In this document: piece by piece, positions 22,674-24,938 of the stretch | Layout: each line of letters opens with the position of its first letter | Position numbering within the stretch: position 1 is the stretch's first letter | Assembly: GCA_045591985.1 (NCBI GenBank) | Contig: JAZNTV010000056.1 | Span: 1-24,938, forward strand | Origin: SIG588 sp045591985 | GTDB lineage: Bacteria > Bacillota > Clostridia > Oscillospirales > Acutalibacteraceae | DNA length: 24,938 nucleotides | Direction of reading: 5' to 3' | The notes under the pieces: generated by a model | Database searches by the model: none | Told to the model about the DNA's origin: nothing | The model's input: the letters and a program-made list of their open reading frames with translations, nothing else | Program-made: the position numbers and the translations under genes

Positions 22674-24280
22674 ACGTTTTCTCCTTTTTTTACAACCTGT
22701 GATACGAGGGTGTACTCGTTGGTGAGGATGGTGTCGATACCCATATCCACATAGGTTTTGGCCTCGTCGGGGTCGTCTGCGAAGAACACGTTGCAACGAA
22801 TCCCGTGCCGGTGTGCTTTGTCGATCATTTCTTGATTGAAATACGGCTTGAACAACTGTACCTTTTCACAACCGAACGCGATCGCACGGTCTACAATGTC
22901 CCACGGGCGTGTTTCCAAATGCCCGACGCACACGGCGATCTCGGGGGTGTATGCCTTGAACTGTCGGATCTGATGATCGGTCTCGAGCATAAAGTAAACA
23001 TAGTTTTCGCACCCGTATTGCCGCACGAGTGATACGATCTTTTTCAAAGCCTCTTCGGGGTACGGGTCGGTCATCGAGAGCGGTTTGACGTGTAGGTTCA
23101 TCACGACCTGTCCTGCGAATTTTCGCAGGATATCTTCGAATTTAAGAATGCGTAAGCCTTGGAACGACTTGCCGAATTGGATACCGAAATCCAAACGTTC
23201 CAGTTCGGCCAGTGTGCAGTCGGTGACAAGCCCTGTGCCGTTGCTGACGCGATCCAATTCGCGGTCGTGACAGGCGACGATCTCTCCGTCGACGGTTGGC
23301 CACAGGTCGAGTTCGATCTCGTTCGCCCCCATTGCCACCGCTGCACCGTAGGCGGGCATGCTGTTTTCCGGGGCGATCGTGCTGAAACCGCGATGGGCAC
23401 ACACCCGCGGGTAGGGCATGGTCTTGTCGTCGTTTACAATGGCACTGCCGGCAAAGCGGTATTGCCACGGGGCACGGCCGTATTCGATATACTCGTGGTG
23501 CGCCGCATCGGGATTGCCGTAACCTGCGGGCTTGTAGTGCTTGTCACGAGGGTCAAACTCCACCGTTGCCGCGCCGAATCGGCCACGCATATTGTGTAAT
23601 ACTCGGCCATAGGGCGACACCGCCATCGAGGCGCCGCAGATATCGGACTCTTCCGAAAAACTGACCGACGAGCGAAGAACATAGGCATTGGTGTTGTATG
23701 CCAAAAAGCGGCACATGATCTCGATTGCCTCGTGGGTGTCACTGCGCTGAAGCGAACAGCCGATGATAATGTCCACGTTTTGTTGTGCTATGGCGGCAAA
23801 GGCTTCGTAAAAATAAAAGTCGTAACAGGTGAGGAAACCGTACCGTAATCCATCGATCTCCAATACATACGGCGCGGAATATTCGCGGGTATATCCGCCG
23901 TCCAGTTTCAGCACATTCACTTCAAGCGGGGGAAGGTGCTTTTTAAAGTATTTACCGACGACCTCGCCGTGTCGGTCGATGGCATAGGTGGTGTTGCGGT
24001 AGTTGCCGTTTACCTCGCACAGGGCGTTGACAAATACGATGGCATTGCAACGACGGGCGGTCTCGGCACATTTTTTAAGAAGATTGTTTATGTATTTCTT
24101 ATGGTAAAACAGTGTCTCTTCGAGCGTTTCGACGGCGCACGGTACGTCGCTGTATTCCGGCAACACGATAATGTCCACCGACTCGTCGCATTGGTCGAGC
24201 AGATCCAGTTTGTAGTTGAAATATTCATCCGAAAACGAAACATCGCGGGAGTAGGGTGGTTGGATGATGTAAGCTTTCAC
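22670..24280 (-). CDS. Nitrilase-superfamily amidohydrolase fused to glycerophosphodiester phosphodiesterase
   Basis: A 536-residue two-domain cytosolic protein. The GTG at 24280 is preferred because GAGGTG lies six bases upstream; a TTG at 24304 would be longer but has no such site. Domain 1 (about 1-265) has the nitrilase triad: E42 in LPEYSD, K114 in KKHLPP and C152 in TCYDFYFYE. Domain 2 (about 290-530) is a GDPD TIM barrel: H296-R297 in CAHRGFS, E305 in APEN, E323 and D325 in EIELDLW, and H338 in ACHDRELDR. GDPDs release glycerol 3-phosphate from deacylated phospholipids; nitrilase-type enzymes cut amides. All catalytic residues appear intact. Coupled to the acyltransferase by ATGA overlap. 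Physiological substrate unknown. Confidence 0.9.
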   Translation of the reverse strand: MKAYIIQPPYSRDVSFSDEYFNYKLDLLDQCDESVDIIVLPEYSDVPCAVETLEETLFYHKKYINNLLKKCAETARRCNAIVFVNALCEVNGNYRNTTYAIDRHGEVVGKYFKKHLPPLEVNVLKLDGGYTREYSAPYVLEIDGLRYGFLTCYDFYFYEAFAAIAQQNVDIIIGCSLQRSDTHEAIEIMCRFLAYNTNAYVLRSSVSFSEESDICGASMAVSPYGRVLHNMRGRFGAATVEFDPRDKHYKPAGYGNPDAAHHEYIEYGRAPWQYRFAGSAIVNDDKTMPYPRVCAHRGFSTIAPENSMPAYGAAVAMGANEIELDLWPTVDGEIVACHDRELDRVSNGTGLVTDCTLAELERLDFGIQFGKSFQGLRILKFEDILRKFAGQVVMNLHVKPLSMTDPYPEEALKKIVSLVRQYGCENYVYFMLETDHQIRQFKAYTPEIAVCVGHLETRPWDIVDRAIAFGCEKVQLFKPYFNQEMIDKAHRHGIRCNVFFADDPDEAKTYVDMGIDTILTNEYTLVSQVVKKGENV

Positions 24281-24312
24281 GGTAATCACCTCGACAAACA
24301 ACAATTAACTAA

Positions 24313-24341
24313 ATGATACCATTTTCCGGCAAATTTTTCAA
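24313..24341 (-). promoter_or_regulatory. Promoter of the nitrilase-GDPD operon
   Basis: On the minus strand TTGAAA (24336-24341), 17 bp, TATCAT (24313-24318), with TG one base before the -10. The leader is about 27 nt. Confidence 0.8.
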
Positions 24342-24410
24342 GATGCCTGCGTGAATAAAAAATTTATGAAAATCCTTGTGTTTTCTTTGAAATGGTGATA
24401 TACTGATTCT

Positions 24411-24496
24411 TGCGAAACAAACTGGATATACAAAGTCTTGCACCGGTGTAAGACTTTGTTCTAAAAATGAAACCCTCATCAAAGGGTTTCATTTTT
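24411..24496 (+). ncRNA. Candidate small RNA with two hairpins
   Basis: An extended -10 (TG at 24396-24397, TATACT 24399-24404) with a weak -35 (TTGTGT 24376-24381) points to a start near 24411. The transcript would fold into a 13-pair hairpin (24430-24442 with 24447-24459, CCGG loop) and then a 14-pair terminator hairpin (24463-24476 with 24483-24496) ending in T5. No open frame with a ribosome binding site is inside. The 487 bp from 24281 to 24767 contain no protein gene. This could also be just paired terminators. Confidence 0.35.
24463..24496. terminator. Perfect bidirectional terminator hairpin
   Basis: Fourteen perfect pairs, loop CATCAA, with A5 on one side and T5 on the other, so it can stop transcription from either direction. 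Confidence 0.88.
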
Positions 24497-24550
24497 ATGT
24501 TGTAGTTTAATTAATTTTAAAAAAGTCGAATGGCATAAGTTTATCTAAAA

Positions 24551-24588
24551 ACAAAGAAAAGTCCTTGAAAACAAGGACTTTTCTTTGT
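24551..24588 (-). terminator. 17-pair hairpin terminator
   Basis: ACAAAGAAAAGTCCTTG (24551-24567) pairs perfectly with 24572-24588 around an AAAA loop. On the minus strand it is followed by TTTTTAGA, so it would end transcripts coming from the tRNA side. Confidence 0.8.
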
Positions 24589-24609
24589 ATCAACGAATGT
24601 TGACGACTA

Positions 24610-24629
24610 TGGTGGGAGAGGGTGGATTC
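24610..24629 (-). repeat. 20-bp copy of the tRNA-Tyr 3' end
   Basis: Identical to 24768-24787, the CCA, acceptor strand and T-arm 3' strand of tRNA-Tyr, in the same orientation, 158 bp away. It resembles an attachment-site duplication or a tRNA remnant. Confidence 0.85.
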
Positions 24630-24722
24630 TCTTCTCACGAACGCAACAGTCCACCGGACTGTTGTTCCCAAGCCTTCGGCATCCGAGATGCCTCACGCTT
24701 GGAGTTCGTTTCGAATCCACCC
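24620..24722. repeat. 103-bp cloverleaf-like structured repeat with tRNA-derived ends
   Basis: Terminal inverted repeats GGGTGGATTC (24620-24629) and GAATCCACCC (24713-24722) enclose a second stem ACGAAC/GTTCGT (24637-24642, 24704-24709). Inside are two arms: AACAGTCC/GGACTGTT (24645-24663), and CCAAGC/GCTTGG (24668-24702) capped by GGCATC/GATGCC (24678-24692). Both ends match the tRNA T-arm sequence in opposite orientations. No coding capacity is credible. It may be a miniature dispersed element; I recall similar modules near clostridial tRNA genes but cannot verify that here. Confidence 0.7.
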
Positions 24723-24730
24723 ACGCAAAA

Positions 24731-24767
24731 ACAAAAGAAGCATCCCCATTGAGGATGCTTCTTTTGT
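24731..24767 (-). terminator. Terminator of tRNA-Tyr
   Basis: Fifteen perfect pairs (24731-24745 with 24753-24767) around a seven-base loop, followed on the minus strand by TTTTTGCG. It abuts the tRNA CCA end. Confidence 0.9.
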
Positions 24768-24852
24768 TGGTGGGAGAGGGTGGATTCGAACCACCGGAGT
24801 CAGAGACAACAGATTTACAGTCTGCCCCCTTTGGCCACTCGGGAACTCTCCC
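24768..24852 (-). tRNA. tRNA-Tyr (anticodon GTA)
   Basis: An 85-nt class II tRNA on the minus strand with encoded CCA. The acceptor stem GGGAGAG/CTCTCCC (24846-24852 and 24772-24778) is perfect. The D-arm, anticodon arm with GTA (CAGACTGTAAATCTG), a long variable arm (TTGTCTCTGACTCC region) and T-arm GGTGG-TTCGAAT-CCACC are all present. The long variable arm and GTA define bacterial tRNA-Tyr. The antisense reading of this gene produces an open frame that is not a protein. Confidence 0.97.
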
Positions 24853-24871
24853 ATATCAAGCGACGTGCATT

Positions 24872-24900
24872 ATAATACCACGAAGGGGAGGGAATGTCAA
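24872..24900 (-). promoter_or_regulatory. Promoter of tRNA-Tyr
   Basis: On the minus strand TTGACA (24895-24900), 17 bp, TATTAT (24872-24877) with TG one base before it; an overlapping TATAAT lies three bases further on. The start would be about 13 nt before the mature tRNA. The remaining 38 bp to the window end are A/T-rich and hold nothing else I can identify. Confidence 0.88.
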
Positions 24901-24938
24901 GCCTTTTTTTGAAAAAAATTACTTTTCTTTTGCGAAAA

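Noticed and set aside
22674..22796. N-terminal extension of the acyltransferase
   Set aside because: The extra 41 codons are an Arg/His-rich overlap with the GDPD gene; the ATG at 22673 has a ribosome binding site and ATGA coupling.
24622..24912. Plus-strand open frame covering the repeat element and tRNA-Tyr
   Set aside because: The segment GWIRTTGVRDNRFTVC is the antisense translation of tRNA-Tyr, a common annotation artefact.
1..24938. CRISPR array, rRNA, transposase or phage structural genes
   Set aside because: No regularly spaced repeats, rRNA sequence or recombinase motifs were seen anywhere in the window.

Overview
The window looks like chromosome from a low-GC-phylum (Firmicutes), spore-forming member of Clostridia, probably Oscillospiraceae-like. 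The evidence is the spoIIGA-sigE sporulation pair, a zinc-type ribosomal protein L32 behind a DUF177 gene, a DUF512-der-plsY-gpsA run, strong AGGAGG-type ribosome binding sites and consensus sigma-A promoters with 17-bp spacers. Most coding DNA is fairly GC-rich; the block at about 20640-22060 and the intergenic DNA at 24281-24600 are visibly AT-richer. The species cannot be named from the sequence alone.

Layout. (1) 1-3036, minus strand: the start of a surface-polysaccharide operon (GT4 glycosyltransferase, UDP-glucuronate-type epimerase, CapE-like dehydratase cut by the window edge) behind a near-perfect promoter. (2) 3082-5637: the tRNA-modifying enzyme MtaB (minus) diverges from a penicillin-binding D,D-carboxypeptidase (plus), with promoters occupying the same DNA. 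(3) 5693-9306, plus: glucose-6-phosphate isomerase, a tiny P-loop protein, a CofE-like protein, then DUF177 and rpmF behind a perfect consensus promoter. (4) 9340-14524: two tandem paralogous genes for large two-beta-helix proteins (pectate-lyase-3 type) with no signal peptide. (5) 14556-18940: DUF512 radical SAM protein, Der GTPase, PlsY and GpsA, closed by a strong terminator; PlsY and GpsA act in the same phospholipid pathway. (6) 18988-20629: spoIIGA and sigE, which make and activate the mother-cell sigma factor, behind a likely Spo0A-controlled promoter.

(7) 20668-22099 looks like an accessory insertion: a palindromic repeat, a lipoprotein gene broken (or switched) at a run of seven G/C pairs, and a divergent small Xre-type regulator with paired repeats over both -35 boxes. 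(8) 22098-24341, minus: an operon of a nitrilase-GDPD fusion enzyme and a hexapeptide-repeat acyltransferase, overlapping by ATGA. (9) 24400-24938: tandem hairpins (possibly a small RNA), a 103-bp cloverleaf-like repeat beside a copied tRNA 3' end, and tRNA-Tyr(GTA) with its own promoter and terminator.

The least explained parts are the tandem cytosolic-looking beta-helix paralogs, the nitrilase-GDPD fusion, the homopolymer-interrupted lipoprotein with its divergent regulator, and the tRNA-derived structured element.
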